From: Candidatus Faecicola pullistercoris
Lineage (GTDB): Bacteria > Bacillota > Clostridia > Christensenellales > CAG-917
NCBI GenBank assembly: GCA_018714105.1
Contig: DVNW01000002.1
Coordinates: 1-58,648, forward strand
Length of the DNA: 58,648 bases
Direction: 5' to 3'
Every line of letters begins with the position of its first letter. Within the stretch, counting starts at the first letter, position 1. This document shows positions 51,335-58,648 of the stretch, piece by piece. Both the position numbers and the translations under genes were made by a program. Below the pieces are notes generated by a model. It was not told where the DNA came from. It made no database searches and was given only the letters and a program-made list of their open reading frames with translations.

Positions 51335-51683
51335 AGAAAAACTCGAAGGTATCGTACAAACTACCTTGAACGGTCTGAAACAGGCAATCGACGCCGACAA
51401 CATCGTGGGCAATCCTATAAGCGGCGGCGACGGACTTACCGTTATCCCCATAAGCAAAGTAAGCTACGGTTACGTAGGCGGAGGCGGGGAATACGGCAAA
51501 ACGGGCGAAGGCGGCATTTATCCTTACGCGGGCGGCAGCGGCGCGGGGGTAAGCATACAGCCGATAGGCTTTCTTATATGCGGCGACGACAAGCCCGAAT
51601 TTATAAAGGTTGATAACGAGGAGGATGAAGATAAATGGCTGAAACTCGCCAAATCTGCACTGAATTTGCTAAAAAAACAGTAA
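51324..51683 (+). CDS. ytfJ: Sporulation protein YtfJ (GerW family)
   Basis: A 119-residue GerW/YtfJ protein, made during sporulation and affecting germination in Bacillus subtilis. Hallmarks are VGNPISGGDGLTVIPISKVSYGYVGGGGEY and GGSGAGVSIQPIGFLICGDD. AGGAGA in the overlap with ytfI serves the ATG. The carboxypeptidase gene begins 49 bp before its stop in another frame. Confidence 0.93.
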   Translation: MQFKEKLEGIVQTTLNGLKQAIDADNIVGNPISGGDGLTVIPISKVSYGYVGGGGEYGKTGEGGIYPYAGGSGAGVSIQPIGFLICGDDKPEFIKVDNEEDEDKWLKLAKSALNLLKKQ

Positions 51684-52789
51684 TTTTAGCCTTTATAGCT
51701 ATTATTTTTGTAATGCCGTTTACCGCACTGAAAGCCCGGGCGTCGGGAGGCAGCGCATATATTCTGATAGAGCGGTCAAGCGGCAGGATTTTGAAATCCG
51801 AAAACCCCGACCTGCGTCTTCCCATGGCAAGCACCACCAAAATCATGACCGCATATACCGTGCTCAGCGAAATCGAGGATATCGACAGTGTAATAACGGT
51901 TGCCGACGAAGCGGTAGGCGTAGAAGGATCGAGTATTTATCTCAGAAAGGGCGAGAAACTTTCTTACAGAGAACTGTTGTACGGACTGATGCTGCAATCG
52001 GGCAACGACAGCGCGGTCGCTCTTGCGATAGGCGTGGCGGGCAGCGTGGACGCTTTTGCGGATATGATGAACGGTTATGCTAAGCGGCTCGGCGCGACGG
52101 ATTCGCATTTCGTAAATCCGCACGGTTTGCATCATCCCGACCATTATACGACGGCGAGAGACCTTGCCGTTATAACCGCGGCTGCATACGCAATGCCCGA
52201 ATTTAAGGAAATAGTAAGCTGTAAGCATACAGAGATTTCGTCGGGCGAAGGCAAAAGATATTTAGCCAACAAAAACAAACTTTTAAATATTTACGACGGC
52301 GCCAACGGCGTTAAAACGGGATATACCAAAAACGCGGGGAAATGCCTTGTATCCGCCGCCGAGAGAGGCGGAATGCAGCTTATCGCCGTAGTCCTCAACA
52401 GAGGGGATATGTGGGCGAAAAGCATCGAACTTTTAAATTACGGATTTGATAATTACCGCATGGCGAAGCCGGTAGACAAGACGGCGGAGACTTACGAAAT
52501 CGGCGTGAAAGGAGGCGAAGTCGGACGGGTGCTGATTCAGCCCGAGGAAAACTTTGTTTATCCGATTCGCAAGGACGGAAGCGAAAAACCCGATATCCGT
52601 ATCGAAATTCCCGACCGTGCGCTGTCGGCACCCGTAGAATACGGACAGGTCGTGGGGAAAATAAGCGTATATGCGGAAAACCGCTTGCTTTTTAGCACGA
52701 ATTTTACTACAATTCAAAATGTAGAAAAAAAAGGAGTGTACGACAAAGTCAAGGACTTTTTCAAAGCGGGCGATGAAAGTAAGACTTAA
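51635..52789 (+). CDS. D-alanyl-D-alanine carboxypeptidase, DacB-like (S11)
   Basis: A 384-residue S11 penicillin-binding protein, the second in the window. A signal peptide (KTVILAFIAIIFVMPFTALKARA) precedes the active-site motifs STTK (MASTTKIMTAYTV), SGN (LQSGNDSAVALAIG) and KTG (NGVKTGYTKNAG). The C-terminal beta domain and amphipathic end are present. GAGGAGG inside ytfJ supports the ATG at 51635, so the genes overlap by 49 bp. Linkage to ytfJ suggests a role in cortex peptidoglycan, like DacB. Confidence 0.92.
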   Translation: MAETRQICTEFAKKTVILAFIAIIFVMPFTALKARASGGSAYILIERSSGRILKSENPDLRLPMASTTKIMTAYTVLSEIEDIDSVITVADEAVGVEGSSIYLRKGEKLSYRELLYGLMLQSGNDSAVALAIGVAGSVDAFADMMNGYAKRLGATDSHFVNPHGLHHPDHYTTARDLAVITAAAYAMPEFKEIVSCKHTEISSGEGKRYLANKNKLLNIYDGANGVKTGYTKNAGKCLVSAAERGGMQLIAVVLNRGDMWAKSIELLNYGFDNYRMAKPVDKTAETYEIGVKGGEVGRVLIQPEENFVYPIRKDGSEKPDIRIEIPDRALSAPVEYGQVVGKISVYAENRLLFSTNFTTIQNVEKKGVYDKVKDFFKAGDESKT

Positions 52790-53492
52790 CAAATATTTAG
52801 CCGAGTGCGGCATAGCGTCCAGGCGCGGAGCGGACGAAATTATCAAAAGCGGTATAGTTAAAATCAACGGCAAGGTCGCAGCCGCAATGGGGCTTGAAGT
52901 GGACACGGCTAACGATACGGTTACCGTTGACGGCACCGTGGTCAAACCCGTATCCGCTTACACCTACGTAATGCTTAACAAGCCAAAAGGCTGCGTGACT
53001 ACGGCCAGCGATCAGGACCGCGACAGAAAGACTGTTTACGATTATCTCGATTACCCCGTAAGGCTTTTCAGCATAGGGCGTCTGGATTACGACAGCGAGG
53101 GCCTGCTTCTGTTCACCAACGACGGCGACCTTGCGCAGAAACTTACTCATCCGAGCAGAGAGATTCCCAAAACCTACGTTGTCAAAGTTGAGGGCGACGT
53201 ACCCGAAAACGATCTCGCGCTTTTAAGAAAGGGTGTAGAGCTTGACGGACGCAAGACAAAGCGCGCCAAAATCAAACTTATCGGCAAAGAGCAGGACGGC
53301 AAGATTTCCCGTTTCGAAATGGTAATTTACGAGGGCCGTAACAGGCAGATCAGGCGCATGTTCGAGTCGGTAGGTAAAAACGTCGTATTTCTGAAAAGAA
53401 CGGCCGTAGGCGATTTAAGGCTTGGCGGCCTGGGCAGGGGGAAGTCCCGCTATCTGAAAGATTACGAAATAAATTATCTCATGCAACTGTAA
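52773..53492 (+). CDS. rluB: RsuA/RluB-family rRNA pseudouridine synthase
   Basis: A 239-residue enzyme with an N-terminal S4 domain (RLNKYLAECGIASRRGADEIIKSGIVKINGK) and the RluB/RsuA catalytic domain. The catalytic Asp is in FSIGRLDYDSEGLLLFTNDGDLAQKL, and IYEGRNRQIRRMFESVGKNVVFLKR matches the family. It likely isomerises a uridine in 23S rRNA. It overlaps the previous gene by 17 bp and ends the unit at 53491-53515. Confidence 0.93.
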   Translation: MKVRLNKYLAECGIASRRGADEIIKSGIVKINGKVAAAMGLEVDTANDTVTVDGTVVKPVSAYTYVMLNKPKGCVTTASDQDRDRKTVYDYLDYPVRLFSIGRLDYDSEGLLLFTNDGDLAQKLTHPSREIPKTYVVKVEGDVPENDLALLRKGVELDGRKTKRAKIKLIGKEQDGKISRFEMVIYEGRNRQIRRMFESVGKNVVFLKRTAVGDLRLGGLGRGKSRYLKDYEINYLMQL

Positions 53493-53515
53493 AACAAGGC
53501 TTCGGCCTTGTTTTT
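53491..53515 (+). terminator. Terminator after rluB
   Basis: AACAAGGC (53493-53500), TTCG loop, GCCTTGTT (53505-53512), then T. The region to 53591 is AT-rich and shows no gene. Confidence 0.9.
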
Positions 53516-53591
53516 ATATTGAAATCCGCGATACCGCAGACTCCAATATTTAAAATATAAAATATATTTATATAAATCATAATTAAATATG

Positions 53592-53620
53592 TTGCAAATT
53601 TAACAAAGTTGTTATATACT
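53592..53620 (+). promoter_or_regulatory. Promoter of the carboxyltransferase/decarboxylase operon
   Basis: TTGCAA at 53592-53597, 17-bp spacer, TATACT at 53615-53620. Transcription should start near 53627. TTGGAGG and the ATG follow at 53652-53662. Confidence 0.7.
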
Positions 53621-53661
53621 GTAAACTAGGTAAATTTGTTGAATTCCACATTGGAGGTACT

Positions 53662-55056
53662 ATGAATACATTAAACCGTTTATCCGCAAACCTTGAAAAA
53701 GTACTTGCCGCAGGCAAGGAAACAAGGTCTTTTTTAAATGAAATAATCGATGCGGAAAGTTTGGTAGAAACCGATGTGTTTACCGCGGGTCAGCAGACGG
53801 CGGACGGAGCCGAAGGGCTGGGCGAAGGCGTTGTGACGGGATATGCATCCGTTAACGGTCGCCCTGTGTGTCTTTTCGCTCAGAACAGGGACGTCATGGG
53901 CGGTAGTTTTTCATCGGCACAGGCCAGGAAAATTGCAAAAATGATGGATATGGCCGTCAAGACGGGCAGCCCGTTTTTATCGGTAATCGATTCGGCGGGC
54001 GCAAGGCTTGACGAAGGCACGGCCGTGCTGGAAGGCTATGCGGGGCTTATAGCGTCATCCGTCAGAATGAAGGGTATTGTTCCTCATATCGCGGTCATAA
54101 AGGGTGCTTGCGTAGGCATGATGGCCGATTTTGCGGCCACAGCCGACTTTGTGATAGTCGATTCCGAAAAAGGTTACATCAGTCAGAAATCCCCCGCGGT
54201 ACTCGCCGCGGAAGAAAAGCTTTCAGCCAAGGCCGAAAAACTTACCGGCGCACAGGCCATGAGCAAGTCCGGGCTGGTTGATTTGACTTACGACTCGCCG
54301 ACCGACCTCAAAGCCAAAATTTCCGCTTTGTTCGAATTGTACGCCGGGGCAGATATGCCTTCCGACGACGCTAACCGCATAAGCGACCGTCTTAATTCCG
54401 ACAGGAGCGTGGACGCCCTTATCGAGGCCCTTTGCGACAACGGCAGGGCTGTCGTACTCGGAGGCGAAAGCTGCATAGTTACCGCGCTCGCCAAAGTAAA
54501 CGGTTACAGCGTGGGTATTATAGCAAGCAACCCCGACAAGGCGGACGGCAAACTTTGCAAAGGCGGCATCGAAAAAGCCACGGCATTCGTTAAAAAGCTC
54601 GATATGCTGGGCCTTCCGCTTATTACGCTCGTAAACGCGAAAGGTATCAAGTCGAATCTGGATTCCGAAGTGAAAGGATTTGCTTACAAAGCCGCCGCAC
54701 TCATGTCGGCCATAGCTTTGTCGGATATCGACAAAATAGCCGTTATCACCGGCAACGCGATAGGTTACGCCTATTCCGCACTTTGCAGTAAGGCGATAGG
54801 GTTCGATTATACTGTAGCGTTCGCCGATGCTTCGATAGCTCCCGTAAGCGCGGAAACGGCCGTCAATTTCCTTGACGATAAGGCGCTTGCGTCGGCAAAG
54901 GATCCCGTCAAGGCGCGCGAAAAACTTATTGCAGGATATACCGAAAGAGAGGGTAATCCCTTCATAACCGCAAAAGACGGTTTTATCGACAATATCATCG
55001 AGCCCGCTACGCTCAGACCTTATATAGCCAGCGTGCTCAATATGCTTGTAGGTTAA
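53662..55056 (+). CDS. Acyl-CoA carboxyltransferase (MmdA/12S-like)
   Basis: A 464-residue carboxyltransferase of the acetyl-/propionyl-CoA carboxylase beta and methylmalonyl-CoA decarboxylase alpha family (crotonase-like double domain). The N-terminal half has RPVCLFAQNRDVMGGSFSSAQARKIAKMMDMAVKTGSPFLSVIDSAGARLDEG (usually GGARIQEG) and GACVGMMADFAATADFVIV. The C-terminal half has GIEKATAFVKKLDMLGLPLITLVNAKG. It is about 50 residues shorter than MmdA. It likely moves CO2 between a CoA ester and the biotin carrier encoded two genes downstream. Confidence 0.85.
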   Translation: MNTLNRLSANLEKVLAAGKETRSFLNEIIDAESLVETDVFTAGQQTADGAEGLGEGVVTGYASVNGRPVCLFAQNRDVMGGSFSSAQARKIAKMMDMAVKTGSPFLSVIDSAGARLDEGTAVLEGYAGLIASSVRMKGIVPHIAVIKGACVGMMADFAATADFVIVDSEKGYISQKSPAVLAAEEKLSAKAEKLTGAQAMSKSGLVDLTYDSPTDLKAKISALFELYAGADMPSDDANRISDRLNSDRSVDALIEALCDNGRAVVLGGESCIVTALAKVNGYSVGIIASNPDKADGKLCKGGIEKATAFVKKLDMLGLPLITLVNAKGIKSNLDSEVKGFAYKAAALMSAIALSDIDKIAVITGNAIGYAYSALCSKAIGFDYTVAFADASIAPVSAETAVNFLDDKALASAKDPVKAREKLIAGYTEREGNPFITAKDGFIDNIIEPATLRPYIASVLNMLVG

Positions 55057-55067
55057 GGAGCGCGGCT

Positions 55068-55382
55068 ATGCTTGAAAATTTACTTTTAGGTTTGCAGATA
55101 ACCGCAATCGGACTGATAGTGGTGTTTGCCATACTTGCCCTGCTTATAGTAGCTTTGCATCTTTTTGAAAAATTTTTGTATAAGAAAAGTTCCCTGCAAG
55201 ACGCAGAGCCCGAGGCGGTACAGCCGGTTCAGCCGCAGATAGCGGTATCACAGGACGTTAATGCAGATGCCGCGGTGGTTGCGGCGATAACCGCGAGTCT
55301 TGCGGTTATACTGGGGCAGAGTCAGCAGCCTGCCGCAAATTCAAGAGTGTCTTTCGTAGTACGCTCTATTAAAAAGTTTTAA
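55068..55382 (+). CDS. OadG family sodium-pump decarboxylase gamma subunit
   Basis: A 104-residue protein with one N-terminal transmembrane segment (about residues 9-32), a Pro/Gln/Ala-rich linker and a small C-terminal region (AAVVAAITASLAVILGQ). This is the OadG/MmdD layout, which tethers the carboxyltransferase to the membrane subunit. It lacks the C-terminal His-rich tail seen in some OadG. Confidence 0.85.
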   Translation: MLENLLLGLQITAIGLIVVFAILALLIVALHLFEKFLYKKSSLQDAEPEAVQPVQPQIAVSQDVNADAAVVAAITASLAVILGQSQQPAANSRVSFVVRSIKKF

Positions 55383-55404
55383 GCCAATAACGGAGGAATA
55401 TAAA

Positions 55405-55812
55405 ATGCGTAAATTCAACGTAAACGTAAACGGACAAAATTATGTAGTAGAAGTAGAAGAGGTTTCGGCAGGAATACCCGCACCCGCGCCCGCACCCGTT
55501 GCGGCACCCGCACCCGTTGCACCCGCACCCGCGCCCGTTGCGGCACCCGCGCCCGCACCGGCGCCTGCTCCTGCCGCACCCGCAGTTGCTGCACCCGCAG
55601 ACGGCATTAAACTTACTTCTCCCATGCCCGGCACCATAAACGACGTCAAGGTTGCTACAGGCGCCGCCGTTAAAAAAGGTCAGACGTTGTTTATCCTTGA
55701 AGCCATGAAGATGGAAAACGATATTGTTTCGCCCGCAGACGGTACGGTTACCGTTACGGTCAGCAAGGGCGCAAGCGTAAATTCGGGCGATTTACTTGCC
55801 GTTATTAAGTAA
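55405..55812 (+). CDS. Biotin carboxyl carrier protein of the decarboxylase complex
   Basis: A 135-residue carrier. A short beta N-terminus (RKFNVNVNGQNYVVEVEEV) is followed by a 40-residue Pro/Ala hinge (residues ~25-65) and a biotinyl domain with EAMKMEND, biotin being attached to Lys102. It shuttles CO2 between the carboxyltransferases and OadB. ACGGAGG precedes the ATG. The hinge DNA is a GC-rich repeat (see separate entry). Confidence 0.95.
   Translation: MRKFNVNVNGQNYVVEVEEVSAGIPAPAPAPVAAPAPVAPAPAPVAAPAPAPAPAPAAPAVAAPADGIKLTSPMPGTINDVKVATGAAVKKGQTLFILEAMKMENDIVSPADGTVTVTVSKGASVNSGDLLAVIK
55477..55600 (+). repeat. Pro/Ala-coding short tandem repeats in the biotin carrier hinge
   Basis: Repeats of GCACCCGC/GTTGCGGC units encode the PAPAPVAAPAPV hinge. 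Such arrays may vary in length between strains through slippage. Confidence 0.75.
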
Positions 55813-55827
55813 TACGGAGGAAGTAAA

Positions 55828-57222
55828 ATGCTTGAACTTATATCTGCCGGAGGCAGTAATATAGGTCAGTGGTTCGTAAATCTGTGGAACAGCACGGGTT
55901 TTAAAGCGGACTTTTCCTATTATGCCGAAAACGGTTATAAGCTGGGTATCTGGGGCCTGCTTATAATGATAGCGATAGGTTGTTTCCTGATCTATCTCGC
56001 CGTCGTCAAAAAGTACGAACCCAATCTTCTGCTCGGTATAGCTTTCGGTTTGCTGCTGATTAACATACCCGGCGCTTACAACGCGCTTTACGGTACTTAC
56101 GGATATACTTTTACCGAAACGGCAACGGGCGCGGTACTTGCAAGCAATACTCTTGCCAATCTTTGCAGCCATTACGGTATAGTCGCCGACGGCTATACTC
56201 AGGCTCAGCTTGTAGAGCAGATTACGCAGGTAATAAGCGCTAATTCCGGAATTGCCGTTGAGGCAATCGACGTCTCTTACGAGGTTGTTGCGGATTTCGG
56301 ACTGTTCTATTATATCTATAAGGGCGTAGAGTGGGTTATATTCCCGCCGCTCATATTCCTCGGCATAGGCGCTATGACCGACTTCGGTCCGCTGATTGCC
56401 AATCCCAAGAGTCTGCTTCTCGGCGCAGCCGCTCAGCTCGGTATCTTCCTTGCGCTTCTGGTCGCGCTGCTTATAGGCTTTACGCCTGCCGAAGCCGCAG
56501 CTATAGGCATAATAGGCGGTGCAGACGGTCCTACAGCGATATACGTTACGTCTAAACTCGCGCCCGAACTTCTGTCGGCGATAGCTATTGCGGCGTACAG
56601 CTATATGGCGCTCGTTCCCGTAATTCAGCCGCCCATAATGAAGCTTCTTACCACCAAAAAAGAGCGTCGCATAAAAATGGAGCAGCTTCGTCCCGTTTCC
56701 AAGAAGGAAAAGGTTATTTTCCCCATAGCGGTTACCGCGCTTGTAGGCATATTCCTTCCTTCGGCACTGCCTCTTATCGGTATGCTGATGCTCGGTAATC
56801 TGTTCAAGGAGTCGGGAGTCGTTCCCAGGCTTGTCAAAACCGCGGGCAACGAAATGATAAACATCATTACCATACTGCTGGGGTTTATCGTTGGAAGCAA
56901 GGCTTACGCGCCCGTGTTCCTGCAATTGTCCACGCTGAAAATAATCGTTCTCGGCGTATTCGCGTTCGCGATGGGTACGGTGGGCGGCGTGCTTTTAGGC
57001 AAACTTATGTGTAAAATCACCAAAGGCAAAATCAATCCGCTTATCGGTGCCGCGGGCGTATCCGCCGTGCCTATGGCGGCAAGGGTTGCTCAGGACGTGG
57101 GCAGAAAGGAAGACCCCGAAAATTACCTGCTTATGCACGCTATGGGACCTAACGTCGCGGGCGTAATAGGCAGCGCGGTTGCGGCAGGCGTTCTGCTTGC
57201 TATTATACCTTTCATCGGATAA
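55828..57222 (+). CDS. Sodium-pump decarboxylase beta subunit (OadB/GcdB/MmdB)
   Basis: A 464-residue polytopic membrane protein that decarboxylates biotin-CO2 and pumps Na+ outward. The hallmark IIGGADGPTAIYVTSKLAPEL has the key Asp233. GAMTDFGPLIANPKSLLLGAAAQLGIF and GAAGVSAVPMAARVAQ are also typical. Between the second and third membrane segments there is an extra ~70 residues (about 84-156), rich in polar residues, not seen in the usual OadB. TACGGAGG precedes the ATG. Confidence 0.93.
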   Translation: MLELISAGGSNIGQWFVNLWNSTGFKADFSYYAENGYKLGIWGLLIMIAIGCFLIYLAVVKKYEPNLLLGIAFGLLLINIPGAYNALYGTYGYTFTETATGAVLASNTLANLCSHYGIVADGYTQAQLVEQITQVISANSGIAVEAIDVSYEVVADFGLFYYIYKGVEWVIFPPLIFLGIGAMTDFGPLIANPKSLLLGAAAQLGIFLALLVALLIGFTPAEAAAIGIIGGADGPTAIYVTSKLAPELLSAIAIAAYSYMALVPVIQPPIMKLLTTKKERRIKMEQLRPVSKKEKVIFPIAVTALVGIFLPSALPLIGMLMLGNLFKESGVVPRLVKTAGNEMINIITILLGFIVGSKAYAPVFLQLSTLKIIVLGVFAFAMGTVGGVLLGKLMCKITKGKINPLIGAAGVSAVPMAARVAQDVGRKEDPENYLLMHAMGPNVAGVIGSAVAAGVLLAIIPFIG

Positions 57223-57234
57223 GGAGAATTTAAA

Positions 57235-58635
57235 ATGGCTAAAAAAGTATTAATTACCGAAACAATATTGAGAGACGCGCATCAGTCTCAGGCGGCTACC
57301 AGAATGAAGCTGTCCGAGATGTTGCCCATTGCCGAGAAACTTGACAAAATAGGTTATTATTCGCTCGAATGCTGGGGCGGAGCTACTTTCGACGCTTGCC
57401 TGAGGTTCCTTAACGAGGACCCGTGGGAGAGGCTCCGCGCGCTGCGTAAGGCCATACCCAACACCAAATTGCAGATGCTTTTCAGAGGTCAGAACATTCT
57501 GGGTTACAAGCACTATGCCGACGACGTTGTGGACGCTTTCGTCAAAATGTCAATTAAAAACGGTATAGACATAATAAGAATTTTCGACGCTCTCAACGAC
57601 GTTAAAAACCTCAGACAGGCCATACAATCCACCAAAAAATACGGCGGTATCTGCGAATGCGCCATGAGCTACACTACAAGCCCCGTTCATACCACCGAAT
57701 ATTTCGTCGACCTCGCGGTAAGGCTTGCCGAGGAGGGCGCGGACATCATCTGCATAAAGGATATGGCCAACCTGCTTCTGCCCTATACGGCGTACGATCT
57801 CGTAAAGGCGATAAAAGCAAAAGTCAACCTTCCCGTACACCTGCATACGCACAACACTGCGGGTACGGGCGATATGACCATATTGAAAGCGATAGAAGGC
57901 GGCGCGGATATAGTAGATACCGCCATATCCGCTTTGGGTAACGGCACCAGCCAGCCCGCAACCGAACCCCTTGTGGCAACCTTACAGGGTACGCAATACG
58001 ATACAGGCCTCGACCTCGCCGCGCTCAGCGATATAGCGGCTTATTTCCGAGGCGTTGCCGACCGTCTCAAACAGGACGGATTCCTCAACGAAAAAGTTTT
58101 GCGCATCGATACCAACGCTCTTATTTATCAGGTTCCGGGCGGCATGCTCAGCAACCTTATCAATCAGCTTAAAGAGCAGGGCGCTTCCGATAAGTATTAC
58201 GACGTTCTCGCCGAAGTTCCCAGAGTCAGAAAAGATCTGGGTTATCCGCCTCTCGTTACGCCTACAAGTCAGATAGTGGGCACTCAGGCCGTGCTTAACG
58301 TGCTTGCGGGGGAAAGATACAAGATGTGCACCAAAGAGACCAAGGGGCTGCTTCGCGGCGAATACGGCACCTTGCCCGCCGACTACGACAAGGACGTATA
58401 TAAGAAGGTTTTGGGCGATACGCCTCGCATAACCTGCCGTCCCGCGGACGAGATTCCTCCCGAGTACGACAAATACAAAGAGGAAGTCAAACCTTATTTC
58501 GAACAGGAGGAAGACGTGCTTTCTTATGCGCTGTTCCCTCAGGTTGCAACCAAATTCTTCGAGGCCCGCAAGGCTGCGAAGTACGGCGTGGATTACGAAC
58601 TCGGCGACAAGGAAAACCGTGTTCATCCCGTATAG
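57235..58635 (+). CDS. Oxaloacetate/pyruvate carboxyltransferase subunit (OadA/PycB/5S-like), no biotin domain
   Basis: A 466-residue DRE-TIM family carboxyltransferase. Metal and catalytic residues are Asp14 (TILRDAHQSQ), carboxylated Lys175 (IICIKDMANLL) and His204/His206 (LHTHNTAG). The C-terminal part is the conserved PYC/OADA domain (VPGGMLSNLINQL...TPTSQIVGTQAVLNVL). It lacks its own biotinyl domain; the separate carrier at 55405-55812 should serve it. It transfers CO2 between oxaloacetate/pyruvate and biotin. AAGGAG precedes the ATG. The stop lies 13 bases before the window end, so further operon genes may follow. Confidence 0.93.
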   Translation: MAKKVLITETILRDAHQSQAATRMKLSEMLPIAEKLDKIGYYSLECWGGATFDACLRFLNEDPWERLRALRKAIPNTKLQMLFRGQNILGYKHYADDVVDAFVKMSIKNGIDIIRIFDALNDVKNLRQAIQSTKKYGGICECAMSYTTSPVHTTEYFVDLAVRLAEEGADIICIKDMANLLLPYTAYDLVKAIKAKVNLPVHLHTHNTAGTGDMTILKAIEGGADIVDTAISALGNGTSQPATEPLVATLQGTQYDTGLDLAALSDIAAYFRGVADRLKQDGFLNEKVLRIDTNALIYQVPGGMLSNLINQLKEQGASDKYYDVLAEVPRVRKDLGYPPLVTPTSQIVGTQAVLNVLAGERYKMCTKETKGLLRGEYGTLPADYDKDVYKKVLGDTPRITCRPADEIPPEYDKYKEEVKPYFEQEEDVLSYALFPQVATKFFEARKAAKYGVDYELGDKENRVHPV

Positions 58636-58648
58636 AAGTTTGTTTTAC

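Noticed and set aside
55440-55649. 69-codon Gly/Ala-rich minus-strand frame
   Set aside because: It is the antisense of the Pro/Ala hinge repeat.

Overview
The window is a 58.6-kb piece of a low-to-moderate GC Gram-positive chromosome. It most likely comes from an uncultured, anaerobic, spore-forming member of the Clostridia. The evidence is the complete spoIIIAA-AH operon, spoIVB, a Spo0A-type DNA-binding protein, ytfJ/gerW, two sporulation-type D,D-carboxypeptidases, strong AGGAGG ribosome binding sites, and gene order close to Bacillus subtilis. The contig appears to start inside an insertion sequence. No tRNA, rRNA, CRISPR array or prophage was seen.

Layout. 1-5.4 kb: IS transposase remnant, rarA, an ABC transporter pair, ruvX and a DUF1292 gene. 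5.4-24.8 kb: the housekeeping block rpsB-tsf-pyrH-frr-(small ORF)-uppS-cdsA-dxr-rseP-ispG, then a PolC-like protein that lacks the polymerase, then rimP-nusA-ylxR-ylxQ-infB-rbfA-nrnA-truB-ribF and an AP-endonuclease-like gene. 24.8-35.4 kb: pepP-efp, spoIIIAA-AH, asp23-nusB-folD-xseA-xseB-ispA. 35.4-37.8 kb: a divergent MATE exporter / AraC regulator module. 37.8-46.3 kb: a ~580-nt structured RNA identified as OLE RNA, its membrane partner OapA, then dxs-tlyA-nadK-argR-recN-spoIVB and a Spo0A effector domain without receiver. 46.3-53.5 kb: a SpoIIM-like membrane protein, dacF, a site-2 protease, scpA-scpB, ytfI-ytfJ, dacB-like and rluB. 53.6-58.6 kb: a five-gene biotin-dependent carboxyltransferase / sodium-pump decarboxylase operon.

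How the genes work together. Five isoprenoid genes (uppS, dxr, ispG, ispA, dxs) supply undecaprenyl phosphate and other prenyl products. Translation and transcription factors (rpsB, tsf, frr, rimP, nusA, infB, rbfA, truB, efp, tlyA, rluB) are interleaved with phospholipid (cdsA) and nucleotide (pyrH) synthesis. The sporulation genes cover the SpoIIIA channel, the SpoIVB signalling protease, and cortex or germination functions.

The most notable points are: (1) OLE RNA plus OapA between ispA and dxs, an association best known from extremophilic Firmicutes; (2) at the conserved polC position, a protein with the PolC N-terminal domain, OB fold and a complete DEDDh exonuclease but no PHP or polymerase; (3) at the conserved spo0A position, an intact ~109-residue Spo0A DNA-binding domain with no receiver; (4) several sporulation transcription units whose start codons sit at the predicted transcription start and lack a Shine-Dalgarno sequence; (5) one operon carrying both CoA-type (MmdA-like) and keto-acid-type (OadA-like) carboxyltransferases with biotin carrier, OadG and OadB. 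All calls rest on reading the sequence; no database search was run.
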